64,000 nucleotides of DNA, taken from NCBI GenBank assembly GCA_964602445.1, contig CAZRQV010000003.1, forward strand, positions 154,063 to 218,062, in the 5' to 3' direction. Position 1 is the stretch's first letter. Each line of letters starts with the position of its first letter. The notes beneath the pieces were generated by a model. The model saw only the letters and a program-made list of their open reading frames with translations, did no database searches and was not told the origin of the DNA. The stretch comes from HGM12587 sp964602445. Its GTDB lineage: Bacteria; Bacillota; Clostridia; Lachnospirales; Lachnospiraceae. Positions 8,554 through 18,456 of this stretch are shown piece by piece. The position numbers and the translations under genes were made by a program.

Positions 8554-9633
8554 ATGAAGTGTTCTATTCTTACAATTCATCATATACACAATTTTGGATC
8601 TGTTTTTCAGGCATATGCTCTTGCTCGTTTTCTCGAGATGAATGGATATGAAACAGAGATTATTGATTATAGACCGGCATATTATGATTTGGGAAGAAAT
8701 AAGTTGAAGACTGTTGTGGGACGAGCATTGAATTTTGTTCAATATTCAAAAAGAAAGAAAAAATTTGAAACGTTTATTTCTGAACATGAAAGTTTGACGG
8801 ATAAGCAATTTAGCAGTATTGCAGAGCTGAAAGAGTATTACCGAGATAGTAACCATATTTTTATTGCAGGTGGTGATCAACTTTGGAATAATTATCATCC
8901 TTGTGGCAATGATGATGCTTATAAATTAGTTTTTACTGACAGTATTAAAAAACTTGCTTATGGTACCAGCATGGGGAGAGATAATTTTTCTGAGAAAGAA
9001 CTTGAAAAAATTGCAGTATTAATAGAAAATTTTCAGAAAATCATGCTTAGAGAACAGAGTACAGTATCTTTACTTCAAAGATATGTAACAGTTTCAGTGA
9101 AACATGTGATTGATCCTGTTGGATTGTTAGAAAAAAAAGAATTTGAAACTATTGCGGTAAAACCTCAAATTAGTGAGCCATATGCGGTAATGTATCTTGC
9201 AGATTCAGGTGAACTTCTTAATCAAGCAATCAATGTTCTTTCAAAAAAAATGGGATTGAAAATTGTACATATTTGTGGATTTAAGAAGAAATGTGATTGT
9301 GACTATTTTATTAAGGATGCAGGTCCAGAAGAAATACTTGGATATATACTCCATGCAGAGTTTGTGCTTTCAGCATCTTTTCATGCAACAATGTTTTCGT
9401 TGATGTTTCAGAAACAATTTGCAACACTTCTTCCGGGTGAGCAAACGAATGCGAGAATTAATGATTTACTAGAGTATGTAGGACTTGAAAATAGAGTGAT
9501 ACATGGTTATGAAGAATTAGTTCAGCTAGAAACTAAGATTGATTATTTTTCCGTAAATCAAGTGCTTGAAAATTTTAGAGAAGAATCCGGAGCTGCGTTG
9601 TTAAGAGCACTCTCTGAGATGGAGGAAAGTTAG
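8554..9633 (+). CDS. Polysaccharide pyruvyl transferase family protein (PF04230)
   Basis: A 359-residue protein with a GT-B-like fold. It begins CSILTIHHIHNFGSVFQAYA, the N-terminal pattern of the family, and contains FIAGGDQLWN, the HVIDPVGLL segment and SASFHATMFSLMFQ, the late conserved His motif. Family members add a pyruvate ketal to a sugar or act as related transferases, making the polymer acidic. An F420-dehydrogenase-beta-like gene lies one gene downstream, a pairing common in Clostridia and Bacteroides polysaccharide loci. Confidence 0.9.
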   Translation: MKCSILTIHHIHNFGSVFQAYALARFLEMNGYETEIIDYRPAYYDLGRNKLKTVVGRALNFVQYSKRKKKFETFISEHESLTDKQFSSIAELKEYYRDSNHIFIAGGDQLWNNYHPCGNDDAYKLVFTDSIKKLAYGTSMGRDNFSEKELEKIAVLIENFQKIMLREQSTVSLLQRYVTVSVKHVIDPVGLLEKKEFETIAVKPQISEPYAVMYLADSGELLNQAINVLSKKMGLKIVHICGFKKKCDCDYFIKDAGPEEILGYILHAEFVLSASFHATMFSLMFQKQFATLLPGEQTNARINDLLEYVGLENRVIHGYEELVQLETKIDYFSVNQVLENFREESGAALLRALSEMEES

Positions 9634-9635
9634 TT

Positions 9636-10844
9636 ATGGATATTATCTATTTGTCGAGCAGTTGCTCAGATGAAAAATTTAATGAACTGAGAGAAAAAGG
9701 AATTACTCGTAAACTCCCTCAGGCACAAAAATACCATTGTCTTTTGATGGAAGGAATTGCTCAGAATCTGGACGGTTCTCTTTTTGCGATTTCTGCTTTT
9801 CCGGTGAATCGACAGTGGACAAAAAAAGTGTTCTTTAAAGGAGAAAAAGAAACAATCAATAAAATTCAATATATATATGATGCTTTTATTAATTTTCCGG
9901 TTTTACGTCAGTGGACAAGAATTGTTCAGGCAAAGAAAAATATTAAGAAAATTTACCGAACAAAAAAGGACTGTGTTATTATATGTGACATTTTAAATCA
10001 GTCGCTTGCTAATGCAGCCAGAACGAGCGGGAAAAAGTATGGTATACCGGTAGTAGGTATTGTGACAGATGTACCAGGATATACATCTGGTGCACGACAA
10101 AAAAACTATTCAATTATAAGGCGTAAAATTAATGAATTTGCAGAAAAGAATGCTGCAAGAAATCTGGGAAAATATGATGCATATCTTTTTCTGACAGATG
10201 CAATGAATTCCGTAGTTAATAAAAAAGGTAAACCTTATATTGTTTTAGAAGGTCATTGTGATAGTAAAATGGAGCAAAGACAGAATCAATTATCAGATAA
10301 AATTCAACCTAAGATTGCAATGTATGCAGGTGGGATTCACAAAGAATTTGGGATTGAAAGACTTGTGAAAGCATTTGTACGAGGAAATTTTAGTGATTGG
10401 GAACTGCATATTTATGGGGATGGAAATTATCAGCAAGATTTGAATGAACTTGTTAGGAAAATCCCAAATGTTAAATATTATGGTGTTCAGCCTAATTCGG
10501 TAATTGTAGAGAATCAGCTAAAAGCAACTTTACTTTTAAATCCTCGCCTAACAGATGCTGAATATGTGAAATATTCTTTTCCATCAAAAACAATGGAATG
10601 TATGGCTTCTGGAACTCCGCTATGTACAACAAGGCTTCCGGGAATGACGCAGGATTATTATCCATACGTTTATTTTTTTGATGATGAGTCAGAAGAAGGA
10701 ATGTTAATAACATTGCAGGATATCCTTAGAAGAAGTGAACAAACCCATCATGAATTTGGCAGTAAGGCGAAAGAGTTCGTTATGACAGAAAAAACGAATT
10801 TAAAACAGGCAAAAAAATTGTTGGATTTTATCATGACAATTTGA
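9636..10844 (+). CDS. Family 4-like GT-B glycosyltransferase
   Basis: A 402-residue transferase starting two bases after the previous stop. The C-terminal half shows the GT-B nucleotide-sugar side: KIAMYAGGIHKEFGIERLVKA, LHIYGDG, NVKYYGV and the S-F-P-S-K-T-MECMASGTPLCTTRLPG acceptor loop with the E typical of family 4. The N-terminal half carries VVGIVTDVPGYTSG. Donor and linkage are unknown. Confidence 0.88.
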   Translation: MDIIYLSSSCSDEKFNELREKGITRKLPQAQKYHCLLMEGIAQNLDGSLFAISAFPVNRQWTKKVFFKGEKETINKIQYIYDAFINFPVLRQWTRIVQAKKNIKKIYRTKKDCVIICDILNQSLANAARTSGKKYGIPVVGIVTDVPGYTSGARQKNYSIIRRKINEFAEKNAARNLGKYDAYLFLTDAMNSVVNKKGKPYIVLEGHCDSKMEQRQNQLSDKIQPKIAMYAGGIHKEFGIERLVKAFVRGNFSDWELHIYGDGNYQQDLNELVRKIPNVKYYGVQPNSVIVENQLKATLLLNPRLTDAEYVKYSFPSKTMECMASGTPLCTTRLPGMTQDYYPYVYFFDDESEEGMLITLQDILRRSEQTHHEFGSKAKEFVMTEKTNLKQAKKLLDFIMTI

Positions 10845-10855
10845 AAGTGTAACGT

Positions 10856-12064
10856 ATGGATGGAAAAATGAAAAATACAATTGAACAAATTGATAAAAAA
10901 CAATGTACAGGATGTGGATTATGTGCAGAGAAATGTCCCAAAGGCTGTATATTGATGGGTGAGGATGAAGAAGGTTTTCGATTTCCTAAAATTGATTTTA
11001 CAAAATGTGTAGGATGCGGATTGTGTATACGTTCTTGCCCAACAACTTCTGCAGCAGATTTATTGTACAATAAATGTGAGCGGAATTATTATTGTGGAAT
11101 TATTAAAAATAAAGAAATATTGTTAAAAAGTTCTTCTGGCGGTGTATTTGGCGTTTTGGCTGAATACATAATTAGCATTGGGGGTTATGTGTGCGGTTGT
11201 ATATATTCGGATGAACTTGAAGCAATTCACATACTTAGCAATCAAATGCAAGATATAGAAAAAATGTACGGTTCTAAATATGTGCAGAGCAGGGCAGAGC
11301 AGTGTTTTTCAGAAATTCAGAGGCGTCTAATGGCAGAAAATATTGTGATGTTTACCGGGACTGCTTGTCAGATTGCAGCATTGCGATTATATCTTGATAA
11401 AGATTATTCGAATCTTTATTGTGTAGAAATATTGTGTCATGGTGTTCCGTCTCCGGGGTTGTTTTTTAAATACAAACAATATTTGGAAGAAAGACTAAGA
11501 GGTACAATAAAAGATATTCGTTTTCGAGATAAGCGTAGGGACGGATGGGGATCCGAGCATCGGACTTGTATTATTTATGAGAAAAATGGAAAATTATGTG
11601 AAAAACGTCCAATTCTTCCCGCATATTTTAGTGCATTTTTTTATGGGATAAACCTTCGAGAATCGTGTTATCAATGTAGATTTGCAACATCTGAAAGAGT
11701 TGCAGATTTGACAATAGGAGATTTTTGGGGTTCTTGGAATAAGTATAAAAAAAGATTTCATGAAGGTATCTCTGTTGTTGGAGTGAACAATCAAAAGGGA
11801 TATGAGCTTTCAGAAAATATATCGGATAGATTTGATTTTTATGAATTTTTGTCAGAAAACGAAGCGATGGCATCAAATAATAATTTTATGCATTCTGTAA
11901 AACGGCCATCGGAAAGAAATCATTTTTATGACGGTATTCTTAGCAAAGGGTATAAGGGGCTATGGAAAAAGTCTTATTTTTCTAAATCTTATCGAAAAAA
12001 AACTTTGGCATCAATATACGGAGCATTTGTTCCGGAAAAAATAAGATTGTGGTTCCACTCGTAA
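10856..12064 (+). CDS. Coenzyme F420 hydrogenase/dehydrogenase beta-subunit-like iron-sulfur protein
   Basis: A 402-residue protein with two N-terminal [4Fe-4S] ferredoxin motifs (CTGCGLCAEKCP and CVGCGLCIRSCP). An FrhB_N/FrhB_C-like body follows with KSSSGGVFG, FTGTACQIAALR and CHGVPSPGLFFKY, then CYQCRFATSERVADLTIGDFWG. Clostridia of this kind are not expected to use F420, and such proteins in polysaccharide loci may use flavin for a redox step on a sugar. Starts 12 bases after the previous gene; ATG 10868 is an alternative start. Confidence 0.88.
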   Translation: MDGKMKNTIEQIDKKQCTGCGLCAEKCPKGCILMGEDEEGFRFPKIDFTKCVGCGLCIRSCPTTSAADLLYNKCERNYYCGIIKNKEILLKSSSGGVFGVLAEYIISIGGYVCGCIYSDELEAIHILSNQMQDIEKMYGSKYVQSRAEQCFSEIQRRLMAENIVMFTGTACQIAALRLYLDKDYSNLYCVEILCHGVPSPGLFFKYKQYLEERLRGTIKDIRFRDKRRDGWGSEHRTCIIYEKNGKLCEKRPILPAYFSAFFYGINLRESCYQCRFATSERVADLTIGDFWGSWNKYKKRFHEGISVVGVNNQKGYELSENISDRFDFYEFLSENEAMASNNNFMHSVKRPSERNHFYDGILSKGYKGLWKKSYFSKSYRKKTLASIYGAFVPEKIRLWFHS

Positions 12065-12115
12065 ATATCAAATGTTTACCATAAGCTGTCAGTAAAGAAC
12101 ATAGAGGTTGGAAAG

Positions 12116-13384
12116 GTGGGAGTGAATCTTATTTTGAAAGTTAAAAAAAAGAAAATGGATGGGAAATTTACAATAAAAAGACAATATATGTTTAATTTTC
12201 TGATTTTATGGATTTGGGCACAGGGAATTTTGCTGCAATATATTCGTGCAGTAATCATGCGCTTTCCTCTGATTGGTGGATACCCGGATGTTGTTTTGAC
12301 AGTTGTTTTTGCTGTAATAGTCCTTTTAGCATTTCCTTATTTTCGGATTTATAGGGGAGATATTCTACTAATAGTTTCCATTGTGGCTGTTTTTGTGATT
12401 GAATGGCTTTTTTATAAAGATGGGAAAGTGTATTTAGACGGATATATAGTAAGTTTCGTTGTGAAAATTTTACCGCTGTATTTTGTGGGAGTGAGTTTGG
12501 GCAAAGCAGAAGATAGAGAACATATTATTTACCAGATGTATCTTGTATCGATGCTTACATTAGTTGCTGCGATTGGATATAGAATGGTATTTGAAACGCC
12601 GATGAGTGATGCGGTATCAAAATATGTGGGGGATATGGATCATGCTTATAAGGTGTTGCCTCATTGTTGCTTGATTGCATATTATGCAGTGAAAAGGACA
12701 AATATATTGAATCTGGTATGTGTTGCAATCGGCTGTTTTTATTTGTTGACACTGGGAACCCGTGGTGCGGCATTGCTATATCTTGTTTTAATCGCTCTGC
12801 TGGTGATCATGGGGAAAAATTCGAAAGGTACAGCAGTAAGAACAATGATACTTTCAGGAGCAGCAGGTGGATTTCTGGTAAGTCCGTGGTACAATGCTGC
12901 GATTTTGTGGATGTATGAAAAAGCACAGGAATTTGGATTGAGTGTTCGCATTTTTGATAAATTGCTTGAAGGAGAAGTGGCAATCTCAGGCGGACGAGAT
13001 ATCATTAGGGAGACACTGATATATGCGATAAAAGAAAATCCTTTTTTTGGATATGGGGTGTGTTCAGATAGAGTATTGGCCGGAAACTACGCGCATAATA
13101 TAGCTTTGGAATTATGGGTAGAATTTGGAGTGTTTTTTGGAACAGCGATTCTGATCGCAGTGATCATTATTCTGTTTCGAGGATATAAAGCGACAAAAGA
13201 AGAAGGAAAAAAAGGACTGATATTAGTACTGATATTTTCGTCATTTTTTAAATTATTTCTGTCAGGTTCGTATTTAGATGAAAAATTATTGTTGTTTTTG
13301 TTGGGATTGTGCGTATGCGGCATTCGACAGGAAAAAAGAGAGAGAGTACGTTTTTCTTCCCCAATACCAAAAACTGTGTTGTAG
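12116..13384 (+). CDS. O-antigen polymerase-like membrane protein (Wzy)
   Basis: A 422-residue protein with about ten to twelve hydrophobic helices. It has a large loop before the GRDIIRETLIYAIKENPFFGYG segment, the Wzy_C/RfaL-type signature in which G-R-D-x-I is followed by N-P-x-x-G-x-G. Expected role is joining undecaprenyl-linked repeat units outside the membrane. The start is uncertain: GTG 12116 is used here, with GTG 12122 and ATG 12155 possible. The 3' end comes just before the next glycosyltransferase start (ATG 13399). It is the only polymerase candidate in the locus. Confidence 0.85.
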   Translation: MGVNLILKVKKKKMDGKFTIKRQYMFNFLILWIWAQGILLQYIRAVIMRFPLIGGYPDVVLTVVFAVIVLLAFPYFRIYRGDILLIVSIVAVFVIEWLFYKDGKVYLDGYIVSFVVKILPLYFVGVSLGKAEDREHIIYQMYLVSMLTLVAAIGYRMVFETPMSDAVSKYVGDMDHAYKVLPHCCLIAYYAVKRTNILNLVCVAIGCFYLLTLGTRGAALLYLVLIALLVIMGKNSKGTAVRTMILSGAAGGFLVSPWYNAAILWMYEKAQEFGLSVRIFDKLLEGEVAISGGRDIIRETLIYAIKENPFFGYGVCSDRVLAGNYAHNIALELWVEFGVFFGTAILIAVIIILFRGYKATKEEGKKGLILVLIFSSFFKLFLSGSYLDEKLLLFLLGLCVCGIRQEKRERVRFSSPIPKTVL

Positions 13385-13398
13385 AAGTAGGTGATAAC

Positions 13399-14634
13399 AT
13401 GAAAATTGCACAAATAAATATGATTCCTTATGGAAGTACAGGAAAAATAATGTTCCAAATTGCGGAAACATCCAAAAAAGAGGGGCATGAAGCAAAAACA
13501 TTTTCAACTATTCCATTTGATAAGAATCAAAAAGGCGTAACAAATCTGCCGGACAATCATTTTGTTTTTGGATCATTTCATGAAAATAAGATACACTATT
13601 ATCTCGGTTCATTATTAGGGAAAAATGGTTGTTTTTCCCGGGGTGGAACAAAACAGCTGATCAATATGCTGGAAGAGTTTCAGCCAGATGTGATCCATCT
13701 GCATAATCTCCACAAGTTTTGTATTAATTTGCCAATGCTGTTTCAGTACATAAAAAAAAGTAATGTTTCAGTGGTATGGACATTACATGACTGTTGGTCA
13801 TTTACCGGACAATGCCCGCATTTTACAATGGTAAAGTGTGATAAGTGGAAAAATGGTTGTCATCATTGCCCGCAAATCAATGCTTATCCAAAAAGCAGAA
13901 TTGACAATTCCAGACGGATGTATGATCTCAAAAAACAATGGTTTACCAGTGTGAAAAACATGACGATCGTAACACCGTCCCAATGGTTGTCACGGTTAGT
14001 AAAACAGTCGTTCTTGAAAGAATATCCAGTTAAAGTTATCAATAACGGAATTGATTTAGAGATATTTCGGCCTACGTCAAGTGATTTTCGGGAGCGTTAT
14101 GGTATTGCAAAGGAAAAATATATTCTTTTAGGTGTTTCTTTCGGCTGGGGAGTGAGAAAAGGATTAGATGTATTTTCAAAATTAGCAGAACGGTTGGATG
14201 AACATTATCAGATTGTTCTTGTTGGTACAGATGACAGAACAGATGTCATGCTGCCTCAAAATGTGATATCGATCCAAAAAACACAAAACCAGAAAGAACT
14301 GGCAGAGATTTATACGGCAGCAGATTTATTTTTAAACCCGACTCGTGAAGAAAATTATCCGACAGTGAATATGGAATCGCTCGCTTGTGGTACTCCTGTA
14401 TTGACATTCCGAACCGGCGGCAGTCCGGAGATCATTGATAAAACTTGCGGAAGTGTAGTGGATTGTGATGATATGGATGAAATGGAACGTGAAATACAGC
14501 GTATTTGCACAGAACATCCCTATTCGGAAGAAGCATGTATAAAAAAAGCGAAAAGTTTCAATAAAAAGGAAAAATTTGAGGAGTATGTGAAAGTCTATGA
14601 AAATTGTACACATAGCACCGAGAGCGCCTTATAA
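13399..14634 (+). CDS. Family 4 glycosyltransferase
   Basis: A 411-residue GT-B enzyme. It opens MKIAQINMIPYGSTGKIMF, contains VVWTLHDCWSFTGQCPHF followed by a Cys-rich CHHCPQ stretch, and the C-terminal NPTREENYPTVNMESLACGT loop, the family 4 nucleotide-sugar motif. The HDCWSFTG/CxxCP arrangement is typical of a capsule and EPS subgroup. The frame runs upstream to 13309, but ATG 13399 with AGGTGAT ahead of it removes an implausible N-terminus that overlaps wzy. The 3' end overlaps the next gene by 38 bases. Confidence 0.92.
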   Translation: MKIAQINMIPYGSTGKIMFQIAETSKKEGHEAKTFSTIPFDKNQKGVTNLPDNHFVFGSFHENKIHYYLGSLLGKNGCFSRGGTKQLINMLEEFQPDVIHLHNLHKFCINLPMLFQYIKKSNVSVVWTLHDCWSFTGQCPHFTMVKCDKWKNGCHHCPQINAYPKSRIDNSRRMYDLKKQWFTSVKNMTIVTPSQWLSRLVKQSFLKEYPVKVINNGIDLEIFRPTSSDFRERYGIAKEKYILLGVSFGWGVRKGLDVFSKLAERLDEHYQIVLVGTDDRTDVMLPQNVISIQKTQNQKELAEIYTAADLFLNPTREENYPTVNMESLACGTPVLTFRTGGSPEIIDKTCGSVVDCDDMDEMEREIQRICTEHPYSEEACIKKAKSFNKKEKFEEYVKVYENCTHSTESAL

Positions 14635-15760
14635 CGATTATTGGGGGTATCAGGATAATCTGCTTCCTAAATATCAAAAAAAGTTAGGACATGATGTGAC
14701 TGTGATTGTCACGAACATGATGCATAAGGATGGAAAGATCGTTGAAACGGATTGTGACGATTATGTATTGAATGATGGTGTGCGGGTTATTCGTGTGAAA
14801 GTAAAGCAGTATCCGCATATTGTATTGACCAATATGAATTCCAGATTGCCTGTGTTTGAATATCTTAAGGAGATTCAGCCAGACTTTATTTTTTATCATA
14901 GTCTGCATGGCACAACTATTTTTGATGTGATTCGATATAAGAATAAGATTAATCCACATTGTGTAATCGTTCAGGATAATCATATAGATTATAACATTTG
15001 TAATGATCCGGGAGGAATGAAAGGAAAATTTCTTCGTGCTTTCCAAAGATTTGTCAACCGCAAATCAATTCCCTATGTTAGCCGGGTCTATGGTGTAACC
15101 CCGTGGAGAAAGACCTATGCAGAGGATTATTATCGCATCCCAAGTGATAAAACAGATGTATTAATTATGGGTGCGGATGATGAAAAAATTGATTTTGTAC
15201 ATCGAAATACGATTCGCCGAAATCTCAGAGAAAAATATGGGATTGAGGAGTCTGATTTTTTGATCGTTACAGGTGGAAAAATTGATCAGCGTAAAAAAAT
15301 CCATGTATTGATGGAGGCTGTTTCTCGTATAAAAGGAGCAAAACTGCTGATATTTGGAAGTATAAATGAAGATGTTCGGGAGGAGTTTCATAAGCTGTTG
15401 TCTGAAAATCAGAACATAATCTATATCGGATGGATTGAGTCTGATGCTGTCTATCAATATTTCTTTGCAGCGGATTTGGTATTTTTTCCGGGTCAGCACT
15501 CAGTACTTTGGGAACAGGCATGTGCATCAAAGGTACCTTGTGTATTTGAACAATGGGAAGGTATGGAACACGTAAACAATGGTGGAAACAGTGAATTCGT
15601 AACACCTGTTACTACAGAGGTGATTGAAACAAAGATCAGAGAGTTAATGTTTACAGAAAAATACAGAAATATGAAAATGGTTGCCAATTCTGAAGCAACG
15701 GACATCTACCTCTATAGTAAAATTGCAGAAAAATCGTTGGAATGTGCGGTAACATTATGA
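14597..15760 (+). CDS. Family 4 glycosyltransferase
   Basis: A 387-residue GT-B enzyme beginning MKIVHIAPRAPYNDYWGYQDN, with LPKYQKKLGHDVTVI as the N-terminal acceptor-side pattern. The C-terminal half has IVTGGKIDQRKKIHVLMEAV, LIFGSI and FPGQHSVLWEQACASKVP, in which the E of the family 4 loop is replaced by a W-E-Q-A form. It overlaps its neighbours at both ends (38 bases upstream, ATGA at 15757-15760 downstream), so translation is likely coupled. Confidence 0.88.
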   Translation: MKIVHIAPRAPYNDYWGYQDNLLPKYQKKLGHDVTVIVTNMMHKDGKIVETDCDDYVLNDGVRVIRVKVKQYPHIVLTNMNSRLPVFEYLKEIQPDFIFYHSLHGTTIFDVIRYKNKINPHCVIVQDNHIDYNICNDPGGMKGKFLRAFQRFVNRKSIPYVSRVYGVTPWRKTYAEDYYRIPSDKTDVLIMGADDEKIDFVHRNTIRRNLREKYGIEESDFLIVTGGKIDQRKKIHVLMEAVSRIKGAKLLIFGSINEDVREEFHKLLSENQNIIYIGWIESDAVYQYFFAADLVFFPGQHSVLWEQACASKVPCVFEQWEGMEHVNNGGNSEFVTPVTTEVIETKIRELMFTEKYRNMKMVANSEATDIYLYSKIAEKSLECAVTL

Positions 15761-17040
15761 AGTTAAAAAAAATATTCAAAAATAAAGAAATTAATAATGC
15801 AAGCTGGTTGATCGGTGGGAGAATCATTCAGATGTTTTTGTCACTGTTTGTAGGGATTTTAACAGCTCGTTATCTTGGTCCCGGAAATTATGGATTGATT
15901 AACTACGGAGGAGCTTATGTTTCCTTTTTTACAGCGTTATGCAATCTTGGATTAAATTCTGTGATCATTAAAGAATTTGTTGACCACCCGGATGAGCAGG
16001 GAGAAGCAATCGGTTCGGCGTTAATTATGCGGCTGATTTCCAGTATTTTGTCTGTAATATTGACGATTTCTATTGTATCTATCATTGATAGAGATGAACC
16101 GCTTACGATCGTAGTGGTGGCATTATGCAGTTTAGGCGCAGTATTTCATATATTCGAGACATTTAATTATTGGTTTCAGAGCATCTATAAATCGAAAATA
16201 ACATCATTGGCAACACTTTGTGCATATGTTGCAACATCGGTATATAAGATTGTACTGCTGATTCTCGGAAAAGATGTACGCTGGTTTGCTTTTGCAACGT
16301 CGGTGGATTATATTGTTATAGCCATATTTTTGTGGATTGCATATAAAAAATATGGTGGAGAAAAACTAAAATTTTCTCTGCATAAATCGAAAGCTCTTCT
16401 TAGTGTTAGTTACAATTATATTTTGTCAACTATTATGGTTGCTGTTTATGGACAAACTGATAAACTGATGTTGAAACAGCTATTAAATGAAAGTGAAGTT
16501 GGATATTATGCGACGGCGACAACTATATGCAAGATGTGGACATTTGTTTTGCAGGCAATTATAGATTCGATTTATCCGTCGATTCTTAGACTTAAAAATG
16601 AAAATAAGGATGCATATGAACGAAAAAACCGACAGTTGTATGCAATCGTTTTTTATGTTTCATGTTTTGTTTCTATTGGATTTCTTGTTTTAGGTAATTT
16701 GGTTGTGAAAATACTATATGGAGAGGCGTATTTATCAGCAGTTCTTGTTTTGAAAGTAGTGACGTGGTATACGGCATTTTCTTATTTAGGTGTAGCACGA
16801 AATGCTTGGATCGTATCTGAGGGAAAACAAAAATATTTAAAATATATGTATGGTTGTGCCGCGGTTATGAATGTACTCATTAATGCTGTTTTAATTCCTG
16901 TCATGGGAGCAGTGGGAGCGGCCGTAGCTTCTCTTATAACACAAATTTTTACAAGCATTATTTTGCCATTATTTATCAAAGAAATGCGTCCAAATGCAAA
17001 AATGATGTTAGAAGCTATATTGCTGAAAAAAATCAAGTGA
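15757..17040 (+). CDS. Polysaccharide flippase of the MOP superfamily (Wzx)
   Basis: A 427-residue membrane protein with about twelve helices. The N-terminus (NNASWLIGGRIIQMFLSLFVGILTARYLGP... up to YGLINYG) is the classic Wzx/RfbX start. Conserved polar residues include YGQTDKLML in the middle. It carries undecaprenyl-linked repeat units across the membrane to Wzy. ATG 15757 overlaps the stop of the preceding gene (ATGA); ATG 15742 in the same frame is an alternative. Confidence 0.93.
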   Translation: MKLKKIFKNKEINNASWLIGGRIIQMFLSLFVGILTARYLGPGNYGLINYGGAYVSFFTALCNLGLNSVIIKEFVDHPDEQGEAIGSALIMRLISSILSVILTISIVSIIDRDEPLTIVVVALCSLGAVFHIFETFNYWFQSIYKSKITSLATLCAYVATSVYKIVLLILGKDVRWFAFATSVDYIVIAIFLWIAYKKYGGEKLKFSLHKSKALLSVSYNYILSTIMVAVYGQTDKLMLKQLLNESEVGYYATATTICKMWTFVLQAIIDSIYPSILRLKNENKDAYERKNRQLYAIVFYVSCFVSIGFLVLGNLVVKILYGEAYLSAVLVLKVVTWYTAFSYLGVARNAWIVSEGKQKYLKYMYGCAAVMNVLINAVLIPVMGAVGAAVASLITQIFTSIILPLFIKEMRPNAKMMLEAILLKKIK

Positions 17041-17092
17041 TATTAATTGTTTGTAAATATAGAAAATAGAATGAATATAAGATGAAAGATGT

Positions 17093-18253
17093 ATGGATGA
17101 AAAATTAGTTAAATTGCTATTTGCATTGCTCCGCTCTGCAATTCAGAATGTTCCATTAAAAGAAATGGAAAAATCGTTATATAACGATGACTTGCTCCAG
17201 CCTTTGTTTACCATGGCAAAAAAGCATGAGGTTATTCATTTAGCAGCATTGGGAATGGTCAATAATAATTTGGGCGGAATCTACACTCAAGGAATTCAGA
17301 AAGAAATATTTCGGACACAGTATCGGTATACAAAACTGAAATATGAAACAGAACGATTATATGAAATATTGGAACAAGAAAAGATACCATTCGTTCCGTT
17401 GAAAGGTTCTGTGATTCGAAATTATTATCCTGAGCCATGGATGCGATCAAGTTGTGATATTGATGTTCTCGTAAGGGAAAAAGAAGTTGATAAAATAGCA
17501 CAGATGTTAGGTGAAAAAATGCAATATCAGTATGAAAAAAAGAATTATCATGATATTTCATTAAAATCTGCATCGAATATTCAGTTGGAACTTCATTTTA
17601 GCATCCAAGAAAATATGGAAATGATGGATGCAGTCCTTTCGGAATGTTGGGAGCATACCAGTCAGCAGACTAGTTTCCGTTATCAATTCAGCAATGAATT
17701 TTTTATGTTTCATCAGATTACTCATGCCGCATATCATTTTTTGCATGGCGGCTGCGGAATTCGACCAATTTTGGATTTATGGATTCTCGAACAAAAAATT
17801 CAGTATGACCATCAAAAATATGAAGCACTTTTAAAAAGAGCAGGTCTGATTGAATTTGAGAAAGAAATCAGGAAACTGTCAGAAATATGGTTTGGAAACG
17901 CAGAATATACAGAAATCGCACATCAAATGGAAAATTATATTTTGCAGGGGGGAATTTTTGGTTCGCAGAATAATTCTGCAAACGTAAGATCAGCATCAGG
18001 CGTTTGTAAAATTCGGGCATTTTCAGAACTGATATTTTTAAAACGCAAAGATCTTGAAAAAATTTATCCGATCCTGAAAAAATATCCGGTCTTATATCCG
18101 GTCATGCAGGTAAGACGCTGGTTTAAAATATTGGATAAAGAAAAACGAAAAAAAATCGAAGACTTCAGCCGGGTTCAAAATAGTGTTTTGCAGGAAGAGG
18201 TAAATACGACAAAGGAGATGTTAGAGCAGTTGGATTTGTTGTTCTTTAAATAA
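17093..18253 (+). CDS. Nucleotidyltransferase-family protein (NTP_transf_5, PF14907-like)
   Basis: A 386-residue soluble protein. The middle carries FVPLKGSVIRNYYPEPWMRS followed by CDIDVLV, the KG...D-x-D pattern of the minimal nucleotidyltransferase fold in this family, and a later LELHFSIQE. The second half is helical. Such genes are frequent at the ends of polysaccharide loci in Clostridia; the substrate is not known. It is the last gene of the locus and ends about 80 bases before the rpsO promoter. Confidence 0.8.
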   Translation: MDEKLVKLLFALLRSAIQNVPLKEMEKSLYNDDLLQPLFTMAKKHEVIHLAALGMVNNNLGGIYTQGIQKEIFRTQYRYTKLKYETERLYEILEQEKIPFVPLKGSVIRNYYPEPWMRSSCDIDVLVREKEVDKIAQMLGEKMQYQYEKKNYHDISLKSASNIQLELHFSIQENMEMMDAVLSECWEHTSQQTSFRYQFSNEFFMFHQITHAAYHFLHGGCGIRPILDLWILEQKIQYDHQKYEALLKRAGLIEFEKEIRKLSEIWFGNAEYTEIAHQMENYILQGGIFGSQNNSANVRSASGVCKIRAFSELIFLKRKDLEKIYPILKKYPVLYPVMQVRRWFKILDKEKRKKIEDFSRVQNSVLQEEVNTTKEMLEQLDLLFFK

Positions 18254-18333
18254 AAGGATGACATATCCTGAGACAACGTTGAAGAAATGGTTTTTAGAGT
18301 CAGTAAAAATATGAAAAAAACTGAAAAAAGTTA

Positions 18334-18362
18334 TTTACAACCCACCCAGAACATGATAATAT
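18334..18362 (+). promoter_or_regulatory. Likely rpsO promoter
   Basis: TTTACA at 18334-18339 and TAATAT at 18357-18362 with 17 bases between them; an alternative -10 GATAAT lies two bases upstream. It would give a leader of about 90 bases before rpsO. Confidence 0.6.
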
Positions 18363-18383
18363 GACAAGGTGTGAAAATTAGCC

Positions 18384-18423
18384 GATATTCAGGACTTGGA
18401 CACTCCGACCGGTTCTTAGTATC
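18384..18423 (+). promoter_or_regulatory. Possible S15 autoregulatory leader structure
   Basis: Between the promoter and rpsO, GATA (18384-18387) can pair with TATC (18420-18423), enclosing GG/CC and GGAC/GTTC pairings. Ribosomal protein S15 is known to bind structured leaders of its own mRNA in several bacterial groups, with different folds in each. The fold here is drawn by eye and not compared with relatives. Confidence 0.35.
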
Positions 18424-18456
18424 AGGCGTTTATGAAAAGAAAAGGAGGAAATCAAG

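Noticed and set aside
10856..12064. True F420-dependent hydrogenase
   Set aside because: No other F420 or hydrogenase gene is present; the gene sits in a glycan locus where FrhB-like proteins have other roles.
13309..13398. Extended N-terminus of the glycosyltransferase at 13399
   Set aside because: The extra 30 codons lie over the end of wzy and do not resemble the family; a ribosome site precedes ATG 13399.
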